A DNA stretch of 64,000 nucleotides from Pseudoflavonifractor sp. MSJ-30. Its GTDB lineage: Bacteria; Bacillota; Clostridia; Oscillospirales; Oscillospiraceae. Where the stretch lies: contig NZ_JAHLPU010000048.1 of assembly GCF_018918045.1 (NCBI RefSeq), forward strand, positions 1-64,000. The letters are read 5' to 3'. Positions within the stretch are counted from its first letter, which is position 1, and each line of letters opens with the position of its first letter. A model generated the notes under the pieces. That model made no database searches. It was not told the DNA's origin and saw only the letters and a program-made list of their open reading frames with translations. Of this stretch, positions 1-7,603 are shown one piece after another. A program made the translations under genes and the position numbers.

Positions 1-19
1 AGTGAAAGGAGATACAACT

Positions 20-790
20 ATGAAAAAACTGCCCGACTATTTGCCCCCGTATACCATTGTATCCGGTGCGCAGCCGCCTTTTTCCGTCAGATGGGAGGAA
101 CTCCAGGGATGGTTTCTTGTCCCAAGGCTTGGAGAAAAGCTCTCCTGGGGCATGTACGATATGCCCTCCCGGAAATGCGCCAATATTTACCATACTCAGG
201 TGACCGGAAGGGCCAGGGTTCACGGCATTGAGGGCGTGGAGCTGACCGCGGCGGAGGATCCCCGCCTCGGCGGAAAGGACACCATTCAGCGTACCTTTGT
301 CGCCCAGCTGACGGATACCCGCTGCCGCTATCTGGCGGCGCTTCGGACGGACGATGGCGTGCGCAATTACCTCACATTTCTGGACGGCGAGGAATTCATG
401 CTGAACTGGGGTTACGGCGCTGACAACTGCGGCAGGGAGGTCAGCCTTTCCCCCAAGGGCCTAATCCAACGGGACGGGAACACCATTACATCAGAAAACG
501 GGGAATTCCTTCTGGATATTGTTGGGAGATACACCGTCACCATCAACGGGAAAGCCTATGACACCGTATGCGTCATGGATATCGAAAGCCCCGGCTGCGC
601 CGTTATCACGGAACAGTTTCTGGATCAAAACGGCAGGACCATTCTTTGGCGCCGGTACAACCGGGACGACTGGGCCCTTGACCGATACGGCAAACTCTGG
701 AGTGCGCAGCTGCCGGCAAACGACCGGCTCACCGTCAACGGCATTACCTACGTGCATTGGTATGACTGCGTGACGGACTACATTCTCTAA
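20..790 (+). CDS. Hypothetical protein, 256 aa, family not recognised
   Basis: Starts at the ATG preceded by AAAGGAG at 5-11; an upstream in-frame GTG at 2 has no ribosome site. The product is soluble-looking, with no signal peptide or membrane segment, and rich in aromatic residues (motifs MPSRKCANIYH, NWGYGADNCGR, WRRYNRDDW). The pattern of short beta-like stretches suggests a mostly beta fold, but I do not recognise the family and propose no function. It is followed after 5 bp by a strong hairpin terminator, so it is the last gene of its transcript; anything upstream lies outside the window. Confidence 0.75.
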   Translation: MKKLPDYLPPYTIVSGAQPPFSVRWEELQGWFLVPRLGEKLSWGMYDMPSRKCANIYHTQVTGRARVHGIEGVELTAAEDPRLGGKDTIQRTFVAQLTDTRCRYLAALRTDDGVRNYLTFLDGEEFMLNWGYGADNCGREVSLSPKGLIQRDGNTITSENGEFLLDIVGRYTVTINGKAYDTVCVMDIESPGCAVITEQFLDQNGRTILWRRYNRDDWALDRYGKLWSAQLPANDRLTVNGITYVHWYDCVTDYIL

Positions 791-795
791 GGAAA

Positions 796-839
796 CAGGC
801 GCATGGTGTATTTTCACACCATGCGCCTGCTGTTTTTAT
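796..839. terminator. Bidirectional rho-independent terminator
   Basis: A perfect 14-bp stem (CAGGCGCATGGTGT at 796-809 and its complement at 816-829) with a 6-nt loop is followed by CTGTTTTTAT on the plus strand. It lies between two convergent genes and can serve both. Confidence 0.85.
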
Positions 840-2536
840 CGATAAAACGTATTCCCGCCGATAAACTCCCGGACAATACTTGTGGGTGGGATCTCGTCGT
901 CCACGTCCGCTTCCCGGATAAAGTCCAGAATCCTGACGATGTAGCGCACCTCGTCATACCAGCTGTCCTCCGGCTGAACGGCGGTAAGCAGAGGGTAAAT
1001 ATGCTTTTTCAGCACCGCCAGTTCATAGAGTGTGGAGCTGTTGAAGATCATGTCCGCATTCTCCTGGAAGGGGAATATCCAGCGCTTCTCTCCCTGCTGG
1101 ACGGATTCCCACATGGAAAGAGTATGCTGCACAGAGGAACCCCGGGTCTCGTAATCCCGGACGATCCGGCGCAGAAGCCGCAGATAGCTGGTGGGAATCC
1201 GGTTGTGGTCGTCCAGATTCAGCGGCAGCAGCGGGCTGACATAGAGCCGGAAGATCCGGCGCATATCCACACTTTCCGGCAGCATAGCAGGGTTCAGGGC
1301 ATGAAGGCCCTCGGCAATGATGACAGAATCCGCCGCCAACATCAGACGCTTGCCGGACCACTCCCGTTTGCCGGTTTTGAAATTGAAAGTGGGCAGCTCC
1401 ACCTCTTTCCCCGCCAGCAATTCGGAAATATCCTTTCGGAAGAGGTCACAGTCCAGCGTGTTGATATGCTCCAGATCCAGCTTGCCGTCAGGCCCCGGGG
1501 CGATCTTGTCCCGGTCGATATAGTAGTCGTCCAGGCTCATAAGCACGGGCTTTTTGCCATAGACCCGCAGCTGTGTCGCCAGACGGTGGGCGGAAGTGGT
1601 CTTTCCCGAAGAGCTGGGGCCTGCCAGCAGGACCACCCTGGCCCCCCGGCTGCTAACCAGATCCGCCGCCTGGGCAAAGCGTTTTTCATGGAGGGCCTCA
1701 TTGACCCGGATCAGCTCCCGGATGCGTCCGGAAACCGTCAGATCGTTCAGGTCTGCCGCGTTCTGGCATTCCATCAGGCGGCACCAGCGTTCTCCCTCGG
1801 AAAACACGCTGAAAAACTGGGGCATGGGACTGAGCTTCGCCAATCTGTCCGGGTCCAGATCATCCGGAAAGACGAAGAGAAAGCCTCCATCGGCGCTGAG
1901 TACGTCCCAAACCGTCAAAAAGCCCGTAGAGGGGGCCATTTCCCCGAAAAAGCTATCCGTGTAGTCTCCGTGGGTATATTCACTGCAATAGGGCAGGCTG
2001 CGCCAGGAGAGAAGCCGGGCCTTGTCCTGTCGCCCCATAGCGGCGTAGCGGGCAATGGCCTCCTCCCGGGACACCCGTCTGCGAAGCAGCGGAATATCCC
2101 GGGCAACCAGCTCCTGGATATGCTTTTTCAGTCGTTCCGCCGAAAAATTTTCCGCGCCCTCAACGGTCACATATACGCTGGAACCCAAGGTGCAGCCCAC
2201 CACAGCCCGGGCCTTGGGCCAGAGCTGCTGAAATGCCAGGAACATCAAAAACTGGGCCGTGCGGATATAGACCTCCTTGCCGGCGGAATCGCCGTAGCGC
2301 AGGAGCTTAATATTTCCGCCGGAAGCGGCCATGGCCCGCCGCATGGAAGGCCGGTCTCCTTCCCCGTCCTTTTCCCGCAGAGGGATATAATTCAATGTAA
2401 AGACCTCGCCCGCAATCCGGGCCGCAAGAGGCCGCTGAGACAGCTTTGGCGCGTCAAGCCCCAGCTTCGCCACCAGTGCTTTCAGGGACTGCTCCGGTTC
2501 TGCCTGGATGGTCTTTCCGTCAATATTCAGCTGCAT
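836..2536 (-). CDS. Uridine kinase-family nucleoside kinase with N-terminal ThrRS-like domain
   Basis: 566 aa. The N-terminal half resembles the TGS and second additional domain (SAD) of threonyl-tRNA synthetase; the C-terminal half is a phosphoribulokinase/uridine kinase domain with a P-loop GPSSSGKTT near residues 303-311 followed by SLDDYYIDRDKI. Proteins of this architecture are widespread in Clostridia and are usually annotated as nucleoside kinase; expected chemistry is NTP-dependent phosphorylation of a nucleoside in the cytoplasm, but the substrate is inferred only. The length is normal for this fused family. It lies downstream of spoIID on the same strand with a 47-bp gap. Confidence 0.85.
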   Translation of the reverse strand: MQLNIDGKTIQAEPEQSLKALVAKLGLDAPKLSQRPLAARIAGEVFTLNYIPLREKDGEGDRPSMRRAMAASGGNIKLLRYGDSAGKEVYIRTAQFLMFLAFQQLWPKARAVVGCTLGSSVYVTVEGAENFSAERLKKHIQELVARDIPLLRRRVSREEAIARYAAMGRQDKARLLSWRSLPYCSEYTHGDYTDSFFGEMAPSTGFLTVWDVLSADGGFLFVFPDDLDPDRLAKLSPMPQFFSVFSEGERWCRLMECQNAADLNDLTVSGRIRELIRVNEALHEKRFAQAADLVSSRGARVVLLAGPSSSGKTTSAHRLATQLRVYGKKPVLMSLDDYYIDRDKIAPGPDGKLDLEHINTLDCDLFRKDISELLAGKEVELPTFNFKTGKREWSGKRLMLAADSVIIAEGLHALNPAMLPESVDMRRIFRLYVSPLLPLNLDDHNRIPTSYLRLLRRIVRDYETRGSSVQHTLSMWESVQQGEKRWIFPFQENADMIFNSSTLYELAVLKKHIYPLLTAVQPEDSWYDEVRYIVRILDFIREADVDDEIPPTSIVREFIGGNTFYR

Positions 2537-2583
2537 AGAATCACCTACCCGTTATTTTTGCCTGTATTCTACCATAATCCGGG

Positions 2584-3519
2584 TCAGTTTTCAACAAATT
2601 CACCATAATTTAACAAAGCCGTTCCGGGGTAATAGTGTCTGAGTATTTCCCGGAAATCCGCCCCATCCGCCGCCATGGCGTTGGCTCCGTACTGGCTCAG
2701 CCCCACGCGGTGGCCATAGCCCCGGGTATCAAAACGCAGGGCATCCCCCTCCGGCGTAACGGTAAAGGCCGTAGAGCGCAATCCCAATGCCTTTCGCAGA
2801 TAGACGCCCAGAAAACGTTTGCCGCCCAGTTCAATCGTCTCCACCCCACCGCCGGACGTCAGCTGTACCGCGCCCGCCCAGGACGCGGCATTATCGCTCA
2901 ATGTGATCTCCAGTGCCGTTTCCAGTTCCCTTTTGGAAACCAGACGGCTGTCCGTGTCATATTTCGCGGCCTCCTCCCCGGGACTTTCCACGCTGCGAAG
3001 ATACGGATAGTCCGTGCCCCACACCGCAACGGCATCCTCCGTCCGGCCCCCTGAGCAGGAAAAGAAAGTCGCCTCGATCAGCGCCCCGTCGTAAGTCAGA
3101 ACCAGTGCATCCGTCTCCCGCACCGCGTCGGCAGCTTTTTCCCGCTCCTCCGGCGTAAAGGAGGTAAATGCCGCGGCGTCACAAAAAGCCTGGCAGCAGG
3201 TGCTGTCCGTGCAGAGCTTTCCCCCATGTTTTCCCCCGGCCATGGCCTTGGCCGTATAGGTCCTGGCCGCCACCGCCTGGGCCTTCAAGGCTTCTTTCTC
3301 AAAAGATATGGGCATCTCCCCCAGGAGCACCCGCTGCAAATAAGCATCCAAAGCCAGTTCCGTTCCGTCTGTCAGGCAAACGCTTACGGCACTGTCCTTT
3401 GTGTAAAAAGAAGGCATCTCTGCCTCTTCCGCCAGATTTCCCACGCCGCCAATCAGCAATACAGGCAGCAGCAGCCCCATAAGGATGGACTGCCGCAGCT
3501 GGGACGATTGTTTTTCCAT
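2584..3519 (-). CDS. spoIID: Stage II sporulation protein D (SpoIID)
   Basis: 311 aa with one N-terminal membrane anchor (about residues 12-28) and an extracellular SpoIID domain. Characteristic motifs include YLQRVLLGEMP, ALKAQAVAARTY, a central cysteine pair region and the C-terminal GHRVGLSQYGANAMA. SpoIID is a peptidoglycan lytic transglycosylase that works with SpoIIM and SpoIIP to drive septal membrane migration around the forespore. The start is the ATG behind a GGAGG-type site. It is divergent from the E2-like gene at 3656. Its presence is good evidence that the lineage can sporulate. Confidence 0.92.
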   Translation of the reverse strand: MEKQSSQLRQSILMGLLLPVLLIGGVGNLAEEAEMPSFYTKDSAVSVCLTDGTELALDAYLQRVLLGEMPISFEKEALKAQAVAARTYTAKAMAGGKHGGKLCTDSTCCQAFCDAAAFTSFTPEEREKAADAVRETDALVLTYDGALIEATFFSCSGGRTEDAVAVWGTDYPYLRSVESPGEEAAKYDTDSRLVSKRELETALEITLSDNAASWAGAVQLTSGGGVETIELGGKRFLGVYLRKALGLRSTAFTVTPEGDALRFDTRGYGHRVGLSQYGANAMAADGADFREILRHYYPGTALLNYGEFVEN

Positions 3520-3593
3520 AACACCCGCGCCTCCCCGGTAAATCTGCCGTCATAATAGCACAAGGGAGACAAAAAGGCCGTCGGAAATTTTAT

Positions 3594-3622
3594 TTGCAAT
3601 TGATACCAGATTCTGCTACAAT
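3594..3622 (+). promoter_or_regulatory. Sigma-A-type promoter for the E2-like gene
   Basis: TTGCAA (3594-3599) and TACAAT (3617-3622) are separated by 17 bp, 33 bp ahead of the start codon at 3656. Confidence 0.7.
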
Positions 3623-3655
3623 AGGGGCACTTGTGACCATACGGAGGGAATTATT

Positions 3656-4546
3656 ATGCCTGAGACCAAAAAGAAAAAATGGGGCGACCGACCTGATGCG
3701 GTATGGCTGAAGGATCTGCCCAGCATGAACCGGATTATGCCCTGCATCATGCCCAACCGGGCGGATAATGAGGCCTATATCAGCGTAGATATTGACTATA
3801 AGCCACTGGAAACCTATCTCGCCAAAAAGAACGAGGGCTTGACCGAAGATAAATACACCTTCTTCCACGTTATTGCCTGCGCCATCGGCAAGGCCTTTGT
3901 GCTGCGCCCCAAAATGAACCGGTTTGTCTGCAACAAACGGGTATACCAGCGGAATGACATTACCGTTGCCTTTACCGTCAAGAAGAAATTCGACGACCGG
4001 GCCGAGGAAGCTCTGGCCCATTTCAAGATCGGTGAAAAAGAGACCATGGACTCCTTCCATGAGAAGATTATGAAGGTCATCCACGTCACCAAAAGTGATA
4101 CGGAGAAAGACACCTCCACCGGTGCCATGGACATCGTGTCCAAACTGCCCCAGTGGACCATCAATCTTATTACGGGCTTCGTTCTCTGGCTGGACAAGCG
4201 CGGCTGGGCTCCCCAGAGCCTCATTGGCTCCGACCCCAACCACGCGGCAATCTTTCTGTCCAATCTGGGCTCTATCGGTCTGGAGGTAGGCTATCACCAT
4301 CTGGTGAACTGGGGCACCAACTCCTGCTTCATCGTTCTGGGCAAGAAGCATATGAAGATGTTCCACTATGCCGACGGCACCGAGGAACTGAAAGAGGTTG
4401 TTCCCCTTGGTATCACTCTGGACGAGCGGATCGCCGACGGCTATTACTACTCCGGCACCGTAGCGCTGGTCAAGAAGCTCCTGGAAAATCCCGAGCTTCT
4501 GGATATGCCCGCGGATACCCCTGTAGAATATTCCATCAAACGCTAA
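3656..4546 (+). CDS. E2-acyltransferase-like protein lacking the catalytic His
   Basis: 296 aa, matching the catalytic (chloramphenicol-acetyltransferase-like) domain of 2-oxo acid dehydrogenase E2 enzymes. There is no lipoyl domain and no E1/E3 binding domain. Recognisable core pieces are the SNLGSIG strand, the YHHL stretch and a C-terminal LDERIADG that aligns with the E2 motif DHRxxDG. The catalytic histidine is replaced by glutamate, so normal acyl transfer is doubtful. A paralogue with the same change sits at 25004-26422. The gene begins with GGAGGGAATT-type spacing and precedes the antiporter by 14 bp, probably in one transcript. True substrate unknown. Confidence 0.8.
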   Translation: MPETKKKKWGDRPDAVWLKDLPSMNRIMPCIMPNRADNEAYISVDIDYKPLETYLAKKNEGLTEDKYTFFHVIACAIGKAFVLRPKMNRFVCNKRVYQRNDITVAFTVKKKFDDRAEEALAHFKIGEKETMDSFHEKIMKVIHVTKSDTEKDTSTGAMDIVSKLPQWTINLITGFVLWLDKRGWAPQSLIGSDPNHAAIFLSNLGSIGLEVGYHHLVNWGTNSCFIVLGKKHMKMFHYADGTEELKEVVPLGITLDERIADGYYYSGTVALVKKLLENPELLDMPADTPVEYSIKR

Positions 4547-4560
4547 GGAGTTGTTACTGA

Positions 4561-5547
4561 ATGCTCATTCCTGTACTGCTGTTTGCCCTGGGGCTTGTCC
4601 TTCTCATTAAGGGCGGCGACTGGTTCGTTGACGGCGCTACCGGCATTGCCGAGCGGTTCCATGTGCCCGAGATCATCATTGGAGCTACCGTCGTCTCCAT
4701 CGGCACCACTCTGCCGGAGGTCATGGTCTCCGCCACCTCTGCCCTGACGGGCCACGGCGAGATCGCCTACGGCAACGCCATCGGTTCCATCATCTGCAAC
4801 ACCGCTCTGATAGCCGCCATCACCGTGGCTGTCCGCCCCGGCCCTGTGGACACCAAGGCATTGAAAACTCCCGTGCTGTTTTTCTTCGGCTCTGCCGCGA
4901 TCTACGTGGTCAACACCTATGTGACCGGCTACTTCGGCCGCCCTCTGGGTATTCTGCTGCTGGCCATCTTCGTTGTCTACCTGGTGGTTACTGTCCGGCA
5001 GGGTTTCAGGAACCCCGTTGAAGCCGCCGCGGAAGAAGAGGAAACGAAGGAAATTGAGGAAAAAGCCACTAAGAACTCCATGGGCAAGGACATTCTTTTG
5101 CTGGTGGTAGGCGCTGCTCTGGTAGCGGTGGGCGCTGATCTGCTGGTGGACAATGGCACGCTGATTGCTCAGGCTTTGGGTGTGCCCGAATCCGTCATTG
5201 CTTTGACCTTCGTAGCTCTGGGTACCAGTCTTCCCGAGCTGGTCACGGCCATCACCTCCCTGGCAAAGGGCCACGGTGCTCTGTCCCTGGGCAACGTCAT
5301 CGGCGCCAATCTTTTTAACCTGGTTCTGGTCAGCGGTATGTCCATGACACTGGCTCCTTTCTATATTCCGGAGTCCAGCACTCTCTTTGGCGTCAACGCC
5401 TCTCTTGTATTGGATATTCCGTTGATGCTTTTCGTCATGGCGTTTCTGACCCTGCCCGCCTTGAAAACCAAGAAGCTTTCCCGGTATCAGGGCATTGTGC
5501 TGCTGATTCTCTACGCCGCCTTCTGCGGAATTCAGTTTACCATGTAA
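4561..5547 (+). CDS. Calcium/sodium antiporter, CaCA (YrbG-like) family
   Basis: 328 aa membrane protein built from two inverted five-helix repeats. Each carries the diagnostic alpha-repeat motif: VSIGTTLPEVMVSATSA (about residues 46-62) and VALGTSLPELVTAITSL in the second half. A hydrophilic, Glu/Lys-rich cytosolic loop (around residues 155-180) separates them. Function: exchange of Ca2+ for Na+ (or H+) across the cytoplasmic membrane. It follows the E2-like gene by 14 bp with ribosome site AAGGAG, so the two are likely cotranscribed, though no functional link is evident. Confidence 0.92.
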   Translation: MLIPVLLFALGLVLLIKGGDWFVDGATGIAERFHVPEIIIGATVVSIGTTLPEVMVSATSALTGHGEIAYGNAIGSIICNTALIAAITVAVRPGPVDTKALKTPVLFFFGSAAIYVVNTYVTGYFGRPLGILLLAIFVVYLVVTVRQGFRNPVEAAAEEEETKEIEEKATKNSMGKDILLLVVGAALVAVGADLLVDNGTLIAQALGVPESVIALTFVALGTSLPELVTAITSLAKGHGALSLGNVIGANLFNLVLVSGMSMTLAPFYIPESSTLFGVNASLVLDIPLMLFVMAFLTLPALKTKKLSRYQGIVLLILYAAFCGIQFTM

Positions 5548-5549
5548 CC

Positions 5550-5716
5550 TAAGGAAACTCTGAATAAATCGTCTGCGGCTGAGCGGCGGTTCTTTTGCTT
5601 CCAGTCTGCGGTTTGAAAAATGGGAAATACATACAGTATTCCCTCATTTTCCAAACCTTGCCTGGAAACAAAATCTTTCGCCGTCAGCTCTTGGCGATTT
5701 AATCAGAGCTTCCCTA
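5550..5716. mobile_element. MITE-like element with 22-bp terminal inverted repeats
   Basis: The ends, 5550-5571 and the reverse complement of 5695-5716, match at 19 of 22 positions; the right arm reads TAGGGAAGCTCTGATTAAAT. Each end begins with TA, as if TA were the target duplication. Nested inside is a second inverted repeat (5610-5630 against 5636-5657, core GGTTTG..AAAATG), so the 167-bp unit can fold into a long hairpin. It has no coding capacity and lies 2 bp after the antiporter stop. No transposase is in the window. Confidence 0.75.
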
Positions 5717-5724
5717 ACGCCAAA

Positions 5725-5748
5725 GCCGCCCGGTTGGGCGGCTTTTTT
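5725..5748 (+). terminator. Rho-independent terminator
   Basis: GCCGCCC / GGGCGGC stem with loop GGTT, followed by six T. It terminates plus-strand transcription from the antiporter, beyond the MITE. Confidence 0.85.
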
Positions 5749-5766
5749 GATAGCAATCTGCATTGT

Positions 5767-6423
5767 TCACTTGTCCTCCGACAGCACCAGCCCGCCTCCG
5801 GCCAGAAAGGCACAGGTCATGCCGCAATACCGGGCAAATCCCGAACCCGGGACCATGCCGAGGAAGGTGTAGGCGCATTTCACAAGCCATGTATATTCCA
5901 AACACTCCACATACAACTGTAAAAAAGCAAGCAGGAGCGCCGCACAATAGCAAACGATCCAGGCAACACAGACCCCACGGATGATTTTTGCCCCGGCGAG
6001 GGGCTTGGGCTTCCAGATTCGCCGCAGCACATCCAGAAACAGCTGTCCCAGAGAAAAGTATACGCATGGTACAAGGATCAGCATCCTGTACCATTCCGGG
6101 ATCTTGTTATAGTACAGCTCCGCATAGCGTCGGGAAAATGGCGTAAGCCAGAGGGAGATGCCGAGCAGTGCGGCAACGATACTCAGCCGAATCCAAAAGG
6201 ACCAGCGATGACTGGTGACCTGCTGAGGTCCGTAAATAAGGTTCGTAACTTCCACATCCAACAGCTGGGATATTTTTACAAGGGTCTCCACATCCGGGCG
6301 GGACCGGCCCGTCTCATAGTTGGAGACTGTCTGTCTCGTTACAAACAGCAGCTCCGCCAGCTGCTCCTGGCTGCAGCCCTTCCGCTCCCGGGCCTGGCGG
6401 ATGTTCTTTCCGATATCACGCAT
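5767..6423 (-). CDS. XRE-family regulator with C-terminal membrane domain
   Basis: 218 aa from the ATG at 6423, which has AAAGGAGG nine bases upstream; an earlier in-frame start at 6456 lacks a ribosome site. Residues 5-60 are a Cro/C1 helix-turn-helix (QEQLAELLFVTRQTVSNYETG). The remainder has about four hydrophobic segments, so this is a membrane-tethered DNA-binding protein. The class is common in Clostridia as one-component sensors of envelope stress or antimicrobials, but the ligand here is unknown. It is a single gene, convergent with the antiporter transcript. Confidence 0.82.
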   Translation of the reverse strand: MRDIGKNIRQARERKGCSQEQLAELLFVTRQTVSNYETGRSRPDVETLVKISQLLDVEVTNLIYGPQQVTSHRWSFWIRLSIVAALLGISLWLTPFSRRYAELYYNKIPEWYRMLILVPCVYFSLGQLFLDVLRRIWKPKPLAGAKIIRGVCVAWIVCYCAALLLAFLQLYVECLEYTWLVKCAYTFLGMVPGSGFARYCGMTCAFLAGGGLVLSEDK

Positions 6424-6517
6424 AGTTCTCCGCCTCCTTTGCACCCAAGATAGCACACAGGGGCCGAAATGTCACGCAAAGATTCTTTGCAGCAGGGTAC
6501 CGCAGCACATTTTCCGT

Positions 6518-7081
6518 CTATTCTGTCTCTTCCGGCACAAACTCCCCGAAGCCGTCCGTATATTCTACATAGATGCTGCTATTCTCCGGCGAAGCGTAGA
6601 TCTTCTGTCCAACCTCAACGAGGCTGCCGGAAAAGTCACGGGTCGGCGCATTGGCATCATCCACGCACTGAACGCTGCCAACCAGAGCAAAGCCCTCCGG
6701 CAGGGGTTCGTCAAAGCCGTTGGCAGAGTACAGGTAAAGCGTCCCGTCATACATGATCTGAGGCCGCTGGACGCTGCCTGTTGGGTAGCCTGTAGGTGTG
6801 CTGCTGCCGCCCGACACATAAATGGCCGTGGGGCCGTCCGCACCGCCGATAATTCCGATGGAGCCGCGCCAGCTTGTAAACCAACTCACCAGCATGACAA
6901 CGCAGGCGACCCCCGCCAGAAACCACCAGGTTTTTGGATTCGCCAGATTCATGGTCCACCCCATGTTGTGGGGCTTTCGGACCACCCAATTGGTGTCCTC
7001 CGGGTTAGAATAGTTGTGGGTCCTTTGGCCTCTGTACCACAGCTGGACTTCTTCCGGTGTCCATTTGTGCTTTTCTCCCAT
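6518..7081 (-). CDS. Single-pass membrane protein with decarboxylase-beta GGADGPTAI motif
   Basis: 187 aa from the ATG at 7081, preceded by AAAAGGAGG; the longer frame to 7363 runs through the promoter region. About 45 cytosolic residues precede one membrane helix (roughly 48-67, WWFLAGVACVVMLVSWF), then GSIGIIGGADGPTAIYVSG, then about 100 hydrophilic residues. The IGGADGPTAI word is the signature of the Na+-pumping decarboxylase beta subunit (compare IGAADGPTAIF in the gene at 46537-47658), but the rest of that 10-helix protein is absent. Function unknown. It is divergent from blaI. Confidence 0.75.
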   Translation of the reverse strand: MGEKHKWTPEEVQLWYRGQRTHNYSNPEDTNWVVRKPHNMGWTMNLANPKTWWFLAGVACVVMLVSWFTSWRGSIGIIGGADGPTAIYVSGGSSTPTGYPTGSVQRPQIMYDGTLYLYSANGFDEPLPEGFALVGSVQCVDDANAPTRDFSGSLVEVGQKIYASPENSSIYVEYTDGFGEFVPEETE

Positions 7082-7166
7082 GACAGCACCCTCCTTTTCT
7101 GCTTTGATTGTACCTTTCATGTGCCAAAACGTCAAGCATGCGAAGGTTAATTCTTTCTTAACGCTC

Positions 7167-7221
7167 TTGACAAATTGGTCTATGTGTTGTAGACTATCCA
7201 TGAATCTACAAAGTATAGACC
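7167..7221 (+). promoter_or_regulatory. blaI-blaR1 promoter with paired BlaI-type operators
   Basis: TTGACA (7167-7172) and TAGACT (7190-7195) are 17 bp apart. Two 17-bp sites, 7177-7193 and 7205-7221, are inverted copies of each other (GGTCTAT-N4-TGTAGA) and each has TCTA..TAGA-type internal symmetry. One covers the spacer and -10, the other lies just before the ribosome site. This is the arrangement expected for an autorepressed BlaI/MecI operon. Confidence 0.8.
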
Positions 7222-7235
7222 AAGGAGGAATGCAT

Positions 7236-7598
7236 ATGGACGATTTGAAACTCGGCACTGTGGAAGCGCGGTTTGCTGATATTATCTGGCAGCATGAGCC
7301 CCTTACTTCCAGAGAACTGGTGGAGCTGTGCGGTCGGGAACTGGACTGGAAAAAATCCACCACCTACACCGTTCTGAAACGGCTGTGTGAGAAAGGTATT
7401 TTCCAAAATGAAAACGGCACGGTCACATCCCGGATGACAAAGGCGGAGTATGCCTCGGCCCAGAGTGAGAAATTTGTCACGGACATCTTCGGCGGCTCTC
7501 TGCCCGCCTTCCTGGTAGCCTTTACCCGGCGGAAAAAGCTTTCTGAGGCCGACCTTGCCGAGATTCAGGAAATGATCCGACAGATGAGAAAGGAGTAA
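7236..7598 (+). CDS. BlaI/MecI/CopY-family repressor
   Basis: 120 aa winged-helix repressor: VEARFADIIWQHEPLTSRELVEL, then the recognition region WKKSTTYTVLKRLCEKG. The start at 7236 has AAGGAGG 7 bp upstream; the ATG at 7230 lies too close to it. Dimers of this family block their own promoter until cleaved by the partner metalloprotease encoded downstream. The operator pair at 7177-7221 supports autoregulation. The C-terminal half (LPAFLVAF onward) is the dimerisation region. Confidence 0.92.
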   Translation: MDDLKLGTVEARFADIIWQHEPLTSRELVELCGRELDWKKSTTYTVLKRLCEKGIFQNENGTVTSRMTKAEYASAQSEKFVTDIFGGSLPAFLVAFTRRKKLSEADLAEIQEMIRQMRKE

Positions 7599-7603
7599 GA
7601 GAT

